NCBI GenBank assembly: GCA_012064385.1
Contig: QRDG01000415.1
Coordinates: forward strand, 2,841,931 to 2,905,930
Length of the DNA stretch: 64,000 nucleotides
Direction of reading: 5' to 3'
Source of the DNA: Puccinellia tenuiflora
Lineage: Eukaryota > Streptophyta > Magnoliopsida > Poales > Poaceae
Numbering within the stretch: the first letter of the stretch is position 1; each line of letters opens with the position of its first letter. Positions 22,166-33,716 of the stretch are shown here, in pieces. A model generated the notes under the pieces. That model saw nothing but the letters and a program-made list of their open reading frames with translations. It had not been told where the DNA came from and ran no database searches. The translations under genes were made by a program, and so were the position numbers.

Positions 22166-22359
22166 CTCTCTTCGGTCCGGTGTATAGGTCCTACGCATGT
22201 CCATAGATCGTCAAGTTGACCATATTATGAGTTATATATTATAAAAATATACCATGTGAAACTTTAGATGTTATATTTTATAATGATATATTCATGTTAA
22301 ATTGGTGAAGTTGATGATTTATGGACACACGAAGGACCTATACATCGGACCAGAAGGTG
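22166..22359. mobile_element. Stowaway-like MITE (194 bp)
   Basis: Flanked by TA (22164-22165 and 22360-22361). Inverted ends of about 45 bp share cggtccggtgtataggtcc and its complement. It has Tc1/mariner-type structure and no coding capacity. Confidence 0.8.
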
Positions 22360-22377
22360 TATATTGTAGAGTTAATT

Positions 22378-23305
22378 CCACTTTTTACCTTCTAGTTGTG
22401 CATTTGTGACACTAATTATCCCATCTAATGTTGTCTATATTACACATTTTAGAAACTTTGGACCATCTATTTCTAATGCATGTCCTTTGGGAAAGGTGTG
22501 AGGTGATGATTATGACTCAAATATATCAGGATAACAACGACAAACTGGAAAGATGGAGGGAAGGCTTGACGTTATGGTCGACAAGGACCTCGATCTTTGC
22601 ATATATTGAAGCACCATATAGACTTAACATGTCGGTATGTATGTTAGCTTCAAAAAAAAAACATGTCGGTATGTTATACTCACTACAGGAATGCACAACT
22701 ATGCCGACGATCAAAAACCGTCGGCAAAGGTATGAAAACCGTCGGCGAAGGCTATGTCGACGGCCGCCGTCGGCATAAAACTGGTCGGCATAGCCATGAA
22801 AGGCCGTCGGCATACATATACCGTCGACATATAGACCTGTGCCGACGGTTGTTTCTGACCGTCGGTAAACAGAGCCGTCGGCAAAGAAAACTAACAAGCT
22901 AAAGTTAACGGCATCCACATATTATTATATACCGAAGGTCGTCACAGAAAACCATCAGCGTATAGTGTATATGCCGACGGTCAAAGTTTGTCGACGACCG
23001 TCACAGAAATGTCGTCAGCATACATACATACGTATGCCGACTGTCTGGGATTGCCGACGGTTTACCTGAGGCCGTCGGCATCTAGCCCTGTATGCCGACG
23101 GCCCCGATAAAATGTCGTCGGCAAATAAAAAATCGTCGGCAATGTTCAGATTTCCTGTAGTGACTGCATTATGTAGAATGTAAAAATGAAGTAAAACCAT
23201 GTTCAAATTTGTATATTTGCTGTATTTTTTATTTTGTCTTACTAAATAGGAAAATAAGTGTCACAACTCACAAATACACAACTAGAAGGTTAAAATTCAC
23301 CATCT
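22378..23305. mobile_element. inverted-repeat element interrupted by a CACTA MITE
   Basis: An imperfect inverted repeat of about 45 bp (acctt ctagttgtg and atttgtgacact words) lies at about 22380-22425 and, inverted, at about 23255-23300. The interior between them is split by the CACTA element at 22681. Superfamily and TSD were not resolved. Confidence 0.5.
22681..23162. mobile_element. short CACTA element (482 bp), gccgacgg type
   Basis: Starts CACTACAGGAA and ends TTTCCTGTAGTG. The TSD ACT is present on both sides (22678-22680 and 23163-23165). The interior is packed with gccgacgg and ccgtcggc motifs in both orientations. It is non-autonomous. Confidence 0.93.
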
Positions 23306-23646
23306 ATTCTAAGATCGTGAAACGAGTAAAGAACCGCTTCAACTTCATTAGTACGGGCTAGAAATGGAGTCCCCGGTACCAAAAGGACCTGCTGGGAGAT
23401 AGCTTTGGAACCCACGTATTCTTTATACTCCTTTGAAGTGCAGAAAAATAAAAGTAAGACAAAAAATTCAGCCATCGTACGAGAAGGGGAAAACACTCAC
23501 GAAGTGGTTAGAATGGAACTACTATGGACCATTATTTAGGGATTACATATTCAAGGTCGTCGTTGACATGCTTAATCACCACAAACTCCACACGAGCATA
23601 ACTGTGCGCATGCTAATTAATCAGCAGCTCATGCATGCCCAGCCTA

Positions 23647-23928
23647 CTACATCCCGGTGACAGGAACTTTGTAATCGCAGTCGACTCCGTAGTTGTACGC
23701 CGCGGCAGGTCCATCCGCCGGCTGTTCGATCATCTTGATGTCGAAGTGTCGATGGAGCCCTGCCACCGCCTTCGACGAGGAAGATGGAGCCTCTGCCACC
23801 GTCGAGACGGGTATGTTCATGCGTTGCACGCTCCTGCTGAGCTCCAGGGGGCGCCCACCGTGTGCAGGCATGATAGCCGCGGCGACGATGAGGAGGAGGG
23901 CGGCGAACGCTGCCATGAAGCGAGCCAT
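23647..23928 (-). CDS. small secreted peptide precursor (paralogue of 11352-11621)
   Basis: Complete 93-residue frame on the minus strand, ATG at 23928, stop TAG followed at once by a second TAG. A signal peptide covers residues 1 to about 22 (MAAFAALLLIVAAAIMPA); then HGGRPLEL, RSVQRMNIPVSTVAEAPSSS (33-52), a variable linker and ADGPAAAYNYGVDCDYKVPV near the C-terminus. One cysteine remains after the signal peptide. The RxxRMNIPxSxVAExPSS core is the part shared with its paralogue, so it is the best candidate for the functional region. I do not recognise a named hormone family (not CLE, CEP, PSY, PSK or RALF by motif). Intronless. A TATA box lies 90 bp upstream. The upstream region has been tandemly multiplied (see array). 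Confidence 0.75.
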   Translation of the reverse strand: MARFMAAFAALLLIVAAAIMPAHGGRPLELSRSVQRMNIPVSTVAEAPSSSSKAVAGLHRHFDIKMIEQPADGPAAAYNYGVDCDYKVPVTGM

Positions 23929-24017
23929 TGCTGCACACCACGAGTAGAAATTTCGGTGGTTGTGGTGTTTGTGAGAAGGAGTTTCTTCGTTTTGCCGAGG
24001 CTAGTTGCTGTGTGTGA

Positions 24018-24025
24018 CTTTTATA
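24018..24025 (-). promoter_or_regulatory. TATA box of the second peptide gene
   Basis: The minus strand reads TATAAAAG, 90-97 bp upstream of the ATG at 23928, an ordinary plant spacing. The surrounding sequence is copied at 35690-35735. Confidence 0.7.
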
Positions 24026-24047
24026 GGTGGAATGGAAGAAAGATGCG

Positions 24048-26045
24048 TGGAAGGTATCAGTGTGGTAATTAATGAATTAATTAAGTGGAAACGTTGTGTT
24101 ACAAAACTATTAATCAAGCTAGGAGGCGGTTTTTAGAGAATCACTAGCAGTTATATAAGGTTTATTTACTAGATTGCTTAACGGCCGGGTTACTTTTCCA
24201 GCAGAAACTTACGAGTTTTTATTTAAGAAACAGTGTTTCTCTTCTTAGGATTATTTTCTAAGAAGTGGTAGTTAGGAAACATAGTATTTCTTTTGAGAAT
24301 CAATTAAGAAAACAGTCGGGCCAGTAAGCAACAAGAGAAATAATCACGTTTTAGAAACATACGAGCAACGGAGCAAGCAACATGAGAGATAGGTCCGTTT
24401 AATCCTCTAAACTATTCCGGTTTGGACGCTTCTCTCTCCTTAACATAACCAACATGTGGCAAGTACTAGTTCAATTGTTTTCCGGCGCCACACACCATCT
24501 GATGAGATTGGTGGTGAGGCGTTAAGTGGGCAAGAGCCGATCTCCCTGACGTTGTCATCTGCATCTCCTTTGTATCGATCCTCTCCATCCCAATTCCCAA
24601 CCTTTATAAACAGAAATGATTCGGGGAAGAGGACCTTGGTGGATGTTGCAAGCTCCATGCAGGCTATTGATTTTACACTTCTTACCAACCCTAGTTACTT
24701 ATCGCTTCTCAACTACTCCCTCTGTTCCAAAATACTTCACTTCCACTTATCTACATGTTGATGTATCTACACATTAAAAGATGTCTAAATGCATCCGTAT
24801 ATAAACAAATGAAAGTCATCTATTTTAAAACGGTGGGAGTATTTAACTAACAAACACCGGGTAGGTTTCTCTATATGCACGCTTCTCAACTTGTTAACTC
24901 CTAGACATCCGCTTGCTACCCCCTCTATCGTTGTGATTGCAAACTTGTTGGTGGTAGCTAGCCTAATTGGCAATGCTCTATCATCTGGCTGCATCGGCCG
25001 GGTGTCAACAATCTTGAAACTTGTTCCGGGGATGGGAGGCACCAGGAGAGCTTATACGGGAGGTGTAATCCATTTACCAATAGTTGGTGCATTTCCTTTT
25101 AGACGGTTTAGTTTGCACGCTTCTACACTCTATCAGCACATCAGAGGAACTGGTCATACCTGTATCGGGACACATGTGGATGGGTTCGCATATGCACATG
25201 GCCCTCGAAGAGTTAGGGCACACAATTATTTCTATGCTTTGTTAGACACAACAAAGATTAGCTAGGTTCGCCTAAAAAAGAAACTGAGTGAATGGTTAAG
25301 CAATAAATAATGTGTCATGACAAGTGCGTGGAAATTCTCCGCAATAGTGCAGAACACAGAAGATGCCACTCTCACGTGTCGTTGTGTTTGCCCTTTGCGA
25401 ATTCACGAATTACTTTTCTCTCTACCTCTAGCTCCCGTTTTTCAATCGCAACGCTCAACAGTGACCTTTTTCAAAAACTACAATAATATATTTGTAAATA
25501 TATATATGCTCTCCGTCATGTTTCTATTCTAAATTCAATATGTTTTGTTCTGAATTCCTATGGGAAAAAGCGTGTGGAATCAAATTTCCCAAAATTCGAC
25601 TACCAGTATGAAAAATAATTGTCGAGATTGGACCAATAAGTTTCACAAATCTACCGCATAATTACTATTTCTTATAAACTTTATTAACACAAACATAATG
25701 GTAAAATTTGTATTTTAAAAGTTGTGACAATGTCAAAAATACCATTTTGAGTGATTACGTATCTACACATATATGTTTTTCGAAGTTGAAACGGTGAAGG
25801 ATATGTTATGCAATCACACAACAAAAGTTTAACAAGTTGATTAAAACAATAGTTCAAAATGATGTTTGCAAAAAAGCATTCACTCTAAAATTTAACTGAA
25901 TGAACTTGTATCAAAGAATTCCACAAGAATGATTTATTCCAGTTGAAAGATAAATTAGTAGTTAAGAGTTCATATATCTGTATATTTTCATGAGATAGTT
26001 CATGGAACAAGGGAACAAATTTGGACGTCGTTATGTTTGCAACTA
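24048..26045. repeat. tandem array copy A1 (peptide-gene upstream unit)
   Basis: Begins ggaaggtatcagtgtgg and ends just before the same word recurs at 26047. It shares with copies A2-A4 a long series of segments: aattaatgaattaattaag, the agaatcactagcagttata region, accaaccctagtta, taattggcaatgctcta, gggaggcaccaggagagctt and gttagggcacacaatt. It contains one Stowaway MITE that A2 lacks. No coding family recognised. Confidence 0.85.
24716..24839. mobile_element. Stowaway MITE (124 bp) in copy A1
   Basis: TA target duplication on both sides; the ends ctccctctgttcc and the inverse ggtgggag are the classic Stowaway terminus. Copy A2 retains the empty site near 27003. Confidence 0.9.
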
Positions 26046-27680
26046 TGATGAAGGTATCAGTGTGGTAATTAATGAATTAATTAAGTGGAATTGTTGTGTT
26101 ACAAAACTATTAATCAAAGCTATAGGAGGCGGTTTTTAGAGAATCACTAGCAGTTATATAAGGTTTATTTACCATATTGCTCAACGGGGTTACTTTTCCA
26201 GTAGAAAGTTACCAGTTTTTGTTTAAGAAACAGCGTTTCTCTTCTTGGATTGTTTTTTAAGAACTACGTAAGAAACAATATTAGTGGTAATTAAGAAACA
26301 TACTACTGTATTTATTTTGAGAATCTATTAAGAAACCGTCGTGTAAGTAAGGCTAGTCACAATGGAGAGTAACTAAGACTAGTAACATGCATATGTTACT
26401 AGTTTTAGTTACTACCACCATAGTTATTACCCTATAGACTCATCTTGTCTAGGGAAGTGTGATGTTAGAGTAACTAGCTATGTTACTATATTTGCTTCTC
26501 TCCTCATTAAGTACCTGCCACATCATCTTTTTTTGCTTAGGTGGTATGCAAGTTACTAGCTAAGTTACTCTCACTGGAGGTAGCCTAAGGAACAAGAGAA
26601 TAATCACATTTTAGAAACGTACTAGCAAGCAACATGAGTGATAGGTCCGTTTAATCCTCTAAATTATTCCGGTTTAATTTGGACGCTTCTCACCCTAACC
26701 TAAGCAACACGTGGCACTGGTTTAATGGTTTTGCATCGCCACACACTATGATGAGATGGTTGGTAAGGCGTTTAGTGGGCCCTGATAGTTGAAGAGCCGA
26801 TCTCCCTGATGCTGTCACCTGCATCTCCTCCATATCAATCTTCTCCGTCCCAATATTGCTAAAGAGAAATGATTCGGGGAAGAGGATATTGGTGGATGTT
26901 GCAGGCTCCACATGGTCCAGCTTCATGCAGGCTATAGAGGAGGCTCCTAGTAATGTCTTTACACTTCTTACCAACCCTAGTTACTTCATCTCCTCTCTAC
27001 TACTGTATTTAACTATCAAACACCGGATATGTTTCTCGATATGCACATGGTAACTCCTAGACAACCGCTTGCTATTCCCTCCGTAGTTGTATTTGCAAAC
27101 TCGTGGGTGGTAGCTCTAGCCTAATTGGCAATGCTCTATTTTGTGGCTAGATCGTCCGGGTGTCAACCATCTTTGATTTATTGTCTGGGAACGGGAGGCA
27201 CCAGGAGAGCTTCTACGGGAGGTCTAATCTACTTACCAATAATTGGTGCATTTCATTTTACATAATTTGGTGGTGAGTGTATCAGGGAATTTGGTGGTCT
27301 AACCACTCCTAGTTTGCACGCGTCTATACTCTATCAGCACATCAGCGAATTGGGTGGTGAGTGTATCAGGGCACATGTGCAGAGGTGTGCATCTGCACAG
27401 GACCCTAGAAGAGTTACGGCACGCAATTGTTTCTAAGCTTTATTACACACTGCAAAGATTAGCTAGGTTCGCATTAAGAATAATCTGAGTGAATGATTAA
27501 GCAATAAAGAATGGGTTGTGACTGGTGCGTGGAAATTGTCCGCAATTGTTCAGCACACAGAAGAGGTCGCTCTTGTGTGTCGATGTGTTTGCCCTTTGCA
27601 AATTAACGGTTACTTCTCTCTCTACATCTAGCTCCCGTCTTTCAATCGCAACACTCAACAATGACTTTTTAAAAGAATTT
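26046..27680. repeat. tandem array copy A2
   Basis: Aligns with A1 from its first base to the tcaatcgcaacactcaaca word at about 27645. It lacks the A1 Stowaway but holds a Tourist MITE. Beyond 27680 the similarity stops. Confidence 0.85.
26351..26585. mobile_element. Tourist-like MITE (235 bp) in copy A2
   Basis: TSD TAA at 26348-26350 and 26586-26588; inverted ends ggctagtcacaatggagag and ctctcactggaggtagcc. The matching place in A1 (near 24328) is an empty site. Confidence 0.9.
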
Positions 27681-27689
27681 ATATTTTAT

Positions 27690-28015
27690 CTGTATTTGAA
27701 CCAGCTGGCAAATATGGACATGAATAATGATGATCATGTTTTGATATGTATATGAAGTATGAACCAGTTGACAACTAGCAGCCAAACCGAACATGTTTTC
27801 TTTATAAGATTTCGGCCGTAGGGACAAGAATAAGATTAAAGGAGGCTTGACCGCCATTTAATTCATTTGAAATTTATTAAACCACCGTTAAGGACAATAA
27901 TTGAACCTAAATAAGTCATTGAGAACCTGGTTTAGACCCGAATAGAGTTGAGGGAATCAAGATGGACTCTTGCAATATTTAAGGGAGCAAAAGTGCACTT
28001 AACCGAATAATTGGT
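27690..28015. other. no recognisable gene
   Basis: Short spacer between array copy A2 and the LINE fragment; no feature supported. Confidence 0.4.
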
Positions 28016-28019
28016 GAAG

Positions 28020-28800
28020 TTTTTTTTTCAAAATGGGGAGCGAAGCCCCGACCTTTGTATTAAAACGATGCACACAACCTTGATTTACTATCGAATTCAG
28101 AGTGTAAATGGTTTAACACAAAATAACAGATCACTTACAGTGAAAACAAAAATCAGCCACCCAAAGATTTGACTCTATGCATCTAATCTTTTAGAACGAA
28201 GCTAGCCACCCTGGCTGAAGATATCCCGAACAACCGCCATCAGTCGAACACATTCAGTATCCATAAGACCATGCTAGTCCAAAGGTGGAAGAAAAGACCA
28301 TATATGGATGCAATACACAGCATTGTTGGTAACCTGTAAACTGTGAACAATTTCCATTTTGTTAAAAACAACATTATTACGACAATTCCAAATTGCCAAA
28401 AGAAAAAATGGTACACCTATGCCTTAGTCTTCTTATCAATACCATTCAACCAATTGCCAAATATTTTAGCAGTGCTAGTTGGAGGATATATATTAAAAGT
28501 AAAATGGAAAAGTCTCTAAATATTACATGCAAACGGTCAGGAAATAAATAAGTGTTGCCAGACTCATCTCCATCACAAAAAAAAACATGTTTTACAGCCC
28601 GTCTAGCGTCTTTTGACCAGATTATATTTTGTTAATAACATTTCCCTATGTAGAAACCATAGAAATATCTTAATCTTCAAATGAATCTTAAGTCTCCTCA
28701 AATATTTCCGCAAATATCTTGTGTGATCATTAAGAAAGTCCGCATAAAAAGATTTGACTAAGAATATACCATTCGAAGTCAAACTTCATTTGAAAGCATT
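28020..28800 (-). pseudogene. LINE 3' fragment, degenerate
   Basis: The plus strand opens with a T-run (28020-28028) followed by ggggagcgaagccccg, the inverse of a typical grass LINE 3' tail. The minus strand holds broken pieces of the reverse transcriptase zinc-binding (zf-RVT) region, such as IFGNWLNGIDKKTKA. It is 5'-truncated and full of stops. Confidence 0.75.
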
Positions 28801-28939
28801 AGGCTCCTCAGTAGGTTTCGCTTGTACCTTTGATAAAGTTTTATGATTTGGTGAAGGTTGCAGGATCCACATGGTCCAACTCAACAGAGTCTCTCAAAGA
28901 GGTGAAAAGTGTCTTTCACTCCTCAGCAACAGTGATATG

Positions 28940-29250
28940 ATCATGCTAGTCTTAAAAATTTGAAATAAATATTTATGAGTTTCTATTTTTGAAAAAACCA
29001 ATTGTGTATCCCACAAACATGCAAAATATCAACTTCAAATAGTTTGTATTTTGAGCTACACAAAAATTTGAAGAATTAAAAATATGCATACTCAGATCGA
29101 CACTTTTCTCATTTTTGTGTAGCCGAGGATATATACAAACTATTTGAAGCTTGTTTTTGCATGTTTGTGGAATACACTATTGGCTACATACGATATTTTT
29201 TTTTAACTTTTTTGAAACTTGTAATTTTTTTATTTTTGTAAACACCAGGA
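28940..29250. mobile_element. foldback MITE in copy A3
   Basis: Two arms of about 85 bp (near 28990-29075 and 29110-29195) are inverse copies containing ccacaaacatgcaaaa, caaatagtttgta and ctacacaaaaat. The arms are nearly adjacent, so the element is almost one palindrome. Terminal duplication not resolved. Confidence 0.7.
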
Positions 29251-30799
29251 TCACTGAAGATCGGGATCAGAGCACACAATATCCACTCAACTCAAAGAGA
29301 CAACATATAGGGAGTTGCAAGCAGTTCTCTATGAGTTACCACGTACATATGAAGAAAGCTACCCGATGTTTGTTAGTTAATAGCAAAGAAGAGATCAAGT
29401 AATATGGTCTTTACACTTCTTACTCGTAGAAGAAAAGGTCTTTATACTTCTTACCAACCCTAGTTAATTGATCACTTCTCTACTATATTTAACTAACAAA
29501 CGCCGGGTGCGTTTATCCATATGCACATGCTAACTCCTAGACAGCCGCTAGCTTGCTACTCCCTCTGTAGTTGTAATTACTCGTACGTTGGTGGTAGCAA
29601 GCCTAATTGGCAATGCTCTATCTCGTGCCTGCACCGGCCGAGTGTGTTGACCATTTTGGATATTTCGGGAATGGGAGGCATCATGAGAGATTCTACAGGA
29701 GGTGTAATCTATTTACCAACTAGCTAAGTACCCGCGCGTTGCTGCGAATTTGTGTTAAGTTTTGTTTTTAACTATGCTATTGTGTAGTATGTAATTAGGC
29801 ACACATACATAACCGTTAAAAACAAGGCTGTCTTGAGTTCCTGCATCCAATGCTAATTGAAATGAATAAATTCTTATACTATTGAAAAAAATACCAATAG
29901 CATTTATCTTTTCCAAAACAAATACACGAGATGCCATAATAAAAGCAAAAAAAACATTGTGTCGATAAGTCTCAATTTTATCCTCTCTTCCTCCCTTCAA
30001 AATAGTGACGCCACAGCTCCCGTCGCGCTGCCTCGCCCAATTCGTCGACCTCCGGTTGGCCGGTTTGTAGCTACCGACACGAGGTGGTGGGTGAGGGGCC
30101 AAGATTTGAGCATGGAGTACGGGATGACATAACTTCACACATAGAGGGGCGGGGCGTCACATCGTGGCGGGAGGAGAAGAATCTAATGACGATTGGGCAG
30201 TGGGTGAGAGCACGTGTGCGTTGGAGTTGTTTGTGGTGATGGTGCTTAATGGGAATCAATCGACACCTGGCAATGTGGATTTTCTTATTTAGGTTAAACA
30301 TCTAATACCTACATAAAAACTATACTTTCTACCAGTTAAAAAATGCCAACCATGATACATCATCAGCTCGCATGCTTTTCTGTGTCATCCTCGTCCATAC
30401 GATCTATTGTTGTGGGTTATGTCCATAGTTATCCTCCGGTCAGATTTTCTGGGCATCAGCTCTCGCAACACGACCAAGGGGCAAGGAGAGTGGCCGAGAG
30501 AGTTAGAGAGATCTCCGGGAGTGATTTTCAGCCAATTAGGTGTCTTCTTTTGTTTCGAACAAAATTAGGTGTCTTCTTTTCCCCATTAATCCTCTCATTA
30601 AAATCACGAGAAAAATAGGGAAGTGGGAGCAACATCTGACATTACATAATACCCATGGCTACTGCCGAGAAACTAAGATGGTATCGCCGAGGGATCATAT
30701 TTCTTCTCATGAAGTCGATTATACAACCACTGTAAGGCCAACAACCCCTGCATGGTTCATATCACGAACCATCCCCAACTTTTCCCAGTCGGGGCCAGG

Positions 30800-30966
30800 C
30801 AGTGGCGGATCCAGAGGGTGGATAGGGTGGGCCATGGCCCACCCTGAGATATTTGGTTAGCCTACATATCATAGAAGAAAAAAATTAAAAAAAAGCCAAA
30901 TATTAGGTTATTATATTTTTTTGTTAAGGTGGACCATCCTGATTCAAAGTATTGGGTCCGTCACTG
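30800..30966. mobile_element. hAT-type MITE (167 bp) nested in the Helitron
   Basis: Ends CAGTGGCGGA and the inverse TCCGTCACTG. The 8-bp TSDs gggccagg and gagccagg differ at one base. Confidence 0.85.
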
Positions 30967-31089
30967 GAGCCAGGCGGCGGCGGAAAAGCCTCCCCCGATG
31001 TCCACCGGATTGCTGATCCCCTCACCCTCCCCCTTCGCTTACCACCCCGACGGTAGGAGGGAGAGGGGAACTCATCCCTCCGTTCAGGT

Positions 31090-31802
31090 TTAGTAGTTAG
31101 GGTTTAGGTATGTCTGCTGTGGTGCGTTGTTGGGGGTGGTGGGAGCGGCGCCCGGAAAAATAAATCTGCCTTAACTCTACTCCCACACCATCGGCGACCC
31201 TCACGGCGGTGCCTCGGAGTTGATGGCAACGTGTGCTGCTTGGTCCTTCAGGTCGACAGCTTGGTTTTCTCGTCGTTCTTCAGATCTGGCGAGATCAGTT
31301 TCTAAATGTGTCGCCAGTGTTCGTGGTTATTCGTGACGACACTGGCGGCAGAGGCGAGGCGGTTCTTTTGGAGCGAGGATGTTGGTCCGGAGGAGGTCGA
31401 TCTGCCTTTCTTCTCCGACTTCATCGATGGGAGACGATAGATCTTGGTCCAAGGCAGCATGAGGACGTCCCCCGGTCGACGTGCCACAACGATATGTGCC
31501 TCACCGCATGCGGCAGGCATGTTCATCGACTCACAAAGCCTCATTGACGATGGTGCTTTTTCGGATCTTGCAATGGTGGAGGCTTGACGTCTCTTCCGGC
31601 GTTCGTCTCAGCGACGCTGGAGTTGGGCGGCGGCTGCTCGCTACGGTGGTTGCAGAAAATCCTAGGGATCGTTTCGTATTTCTCGACCTTAGGTTTTTAT
31701 CTGTAAATTCAGAATAATCATTTTATCTTGGTCTGTCTTTTAGTTTTCACATATGTTGCTTATTGTAACTTAATTTTTTATTAATGAAATATGTAAAAAA
31801 AA
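31090..31802 (+). other. retroposon-like block with A-tail inside the Helitron
   Basis: GC-rich at its left and AT-rich at its right, closing with aatgaaatatg and an A8 run at 31795-31802. Open frames exist but match no family I know. It could be a LINE-related or processed sequence acquired by the Helitron. Confidence 0.4.
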
Positions 31803-31969
31803 CTGCATACAAATGCACAAAGATCAGACCGATAACGTTGAACCACGTGTAAACTATTTACGAACTACCTGTGTTGAACATAGGAATATAGATGAACTGC
31901 AAACAAAAGGAAGGTGTACTTCCTGTCATCCTGTGTCTGTCACCGACTTTGGCTAGTACGCACAGATAA

Positions 31970-32160
31970 ATACGTACCCGGGCAATGCAACAGGCCATCA
32001 GGCCGCCCTTGTCCATCTCGTCGTCCGTCGCTCGCCAGCCGGCGGCGTCGCCTTGACGTGGCAGGTCCCGTCTTGATGTCGATCGGCAGCGGCGCCTCCG
32101 GCTGTTCCCTGAGTGCCTCGTTGAACGCAGCCGCACACGCACAACATCAATGACCCGGCC
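31970..32160 (-). other. possible captured exon fragment in the Helitron
   Basis: The minus strand reads an uninterrupted GC-rich frame including AAAFNEALREQPEAPLPIDI and ends near 31980 at a good donor (CCGG/GTACGT). No neighbouring exon or start was found. Function unknown. Confidence 0.3.
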
Positions 32161-32390
32161 AGTGAATGGACGAGCGGAAGTAAATTTTTTACTTAAACCT
32201 TGTTCTTCCTAGAATGTTCCTAGGACGCTCGACTGCTGACTGCTAGACGTACGGATTGGATGTTTGCTTCTATGCTTCCTGGCAGAAAGAAAAAAAAATA
32301 CATGATCCCAAAGCATCGTCGTAAAGGACTGGAATATTTGCCTCTAAGGTCTTTTTCTTGTTAGTTGTTGAGACAAACGTGGGTGTTTTT

Positions 32391-33380
32391 TTTTTCACAT
32401 TTAACCGAGAGCTTCATTAAAAGTCAACACCGGAAGTACATCTAACAGATAAGGCCTCTAAAAAACTAGCTATTACAAACAAGGCCATACATTTTACATA
32501 AGAGACCCCAAAACAATAAAAGGGAACGCAATTGGGTCCAGCTCCTTCTCCGGCGAGACGAACTCTGAGCTTGGCGCAGCCGATCTCCACATCGCCGGGG
32601 ACGCACCACTTGGGATGAAGAGACGGGAGCATGCTGCACACAAGTCGAAGGGCCTCCGCAACGGCAACATGGCCTGGAGGTTGATTCATTCCATCCGACG
32701 TCGGTCGGGAAACCGTCCCCGACGTCCGAGGCGGGAGTGGTCGCCATTCGACCATGAAAGACGACGACGAAGAGAGCGCCGCCGTGGAAGAACTCCCCAG
32801 AGAAGCACTAGCACTCCCCTGCAGCAGATCGAGACGACGACCAACCAGAGCATCAAATCCCACTCCCTTCTCACCACCGAGACGAGTAAAGGAGATAGAA
32901 TCCAATCCCCGAGCGCCGTAGTCCAATCCGCCTAAAGACACGAGCTTATTGGAGGCGTTACCTTTGGCTTCCTCCCACCGTTGCATCTCCCACCATGGGA
33001 GCTCATCACAGCGACGAATCGGCCAGGCGCGGTCACCGCTCGTCAGCAACCCCGCCAGGCAACAAGAGGGGAAGACGGCTTTATTAGGAGAGATGCCTCG
33101 ATCCGGCTCCTCCGTCTGCCATGCACGAGGCGAAGCAGCAAAGAACAGCACCGCGAGGGCGCACCAGATCCAGCCGATGGGATCGGATGACCTACTCCAA
33201 GACGCCACACAGGGACCAAGTCTAAGCTTACTGTACAACCTAAAAACTACTAGCACCTCTCCTCCACCATCTCCAAGCGGCAACGCCGCCGGAGAAGGCT
33301 TCGGATCGGTGCCTGAGCAGGAGGAGAGCTCTCAGGCGAAGCGGTGAGGAGAGAGAAGTAAGAGGTGAAGAATGAGAGCC
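32391..33380 (-). other. retroposon-like block with T-run, reverse orientation
   Basis: Begins with a T10 run (32388-32397), so the minus strand ends in a poly(A)-like tail. It contains a 288-codon open frame at 32417-33283 (minus) with no recognised domain; the opposite strand is also open, so coding is doubtful. Confidence 0.4.
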
Positions 33381-33420
33381 CCCAAACGTGGGTGTTTGAG
33401 TTGTACCTGCAGAGAGAGAT

Positions 33421-33716
33421 AAGGGGAGATGCGTGGAGTGTGCATGTTTTTAGGAGATATTGTGTGTGGTCCGGTTATTTTTGTTGAGTGGGAGGTCGAG
33501 TGGCATTTGTCTTGTAATTCTTTGTACGTGTGACACCAGGCATTCAACATGGATCTGACCTTTATAGTAAGGGGAGATGCGTGGAGTGTGCATGTTTTTA
33601 GGAGATATTGTGTGTGGTCCGGTTATTTTTGTTGAGTGGGAGGTCGAGTGACATTTGTCTTGTAATTCTTTGTATGTGTGACATCAGACATTTATCACGA
33701 ATCTGACCTTTATAGT
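33421..33716. repeat. 148-bp tandem duplication near the Helitron 5' end
   Basis: Copies 33421-33568 and 33569-33716 share aaggggagatgcgtggagtg, tggtccggttatttttg and the ctttatagtaa tail, with few differences. The tail resembles the Helitron 5' terminus, so the terminus itself may have been duplicated. Confidence 0.85.

Noticed and set aside
23647..23928. Assignment of the peptide to CLE, CEP or PSK families
   Set aside because: The C-terminal motifs of those families are absent.
32417..33283. 288-codon minus ORF as a gene
   Set aside because: Inside the Helitron, opposite strand also open, no domain recognised, ends at a poly(T) run typical of retroposed DNA.
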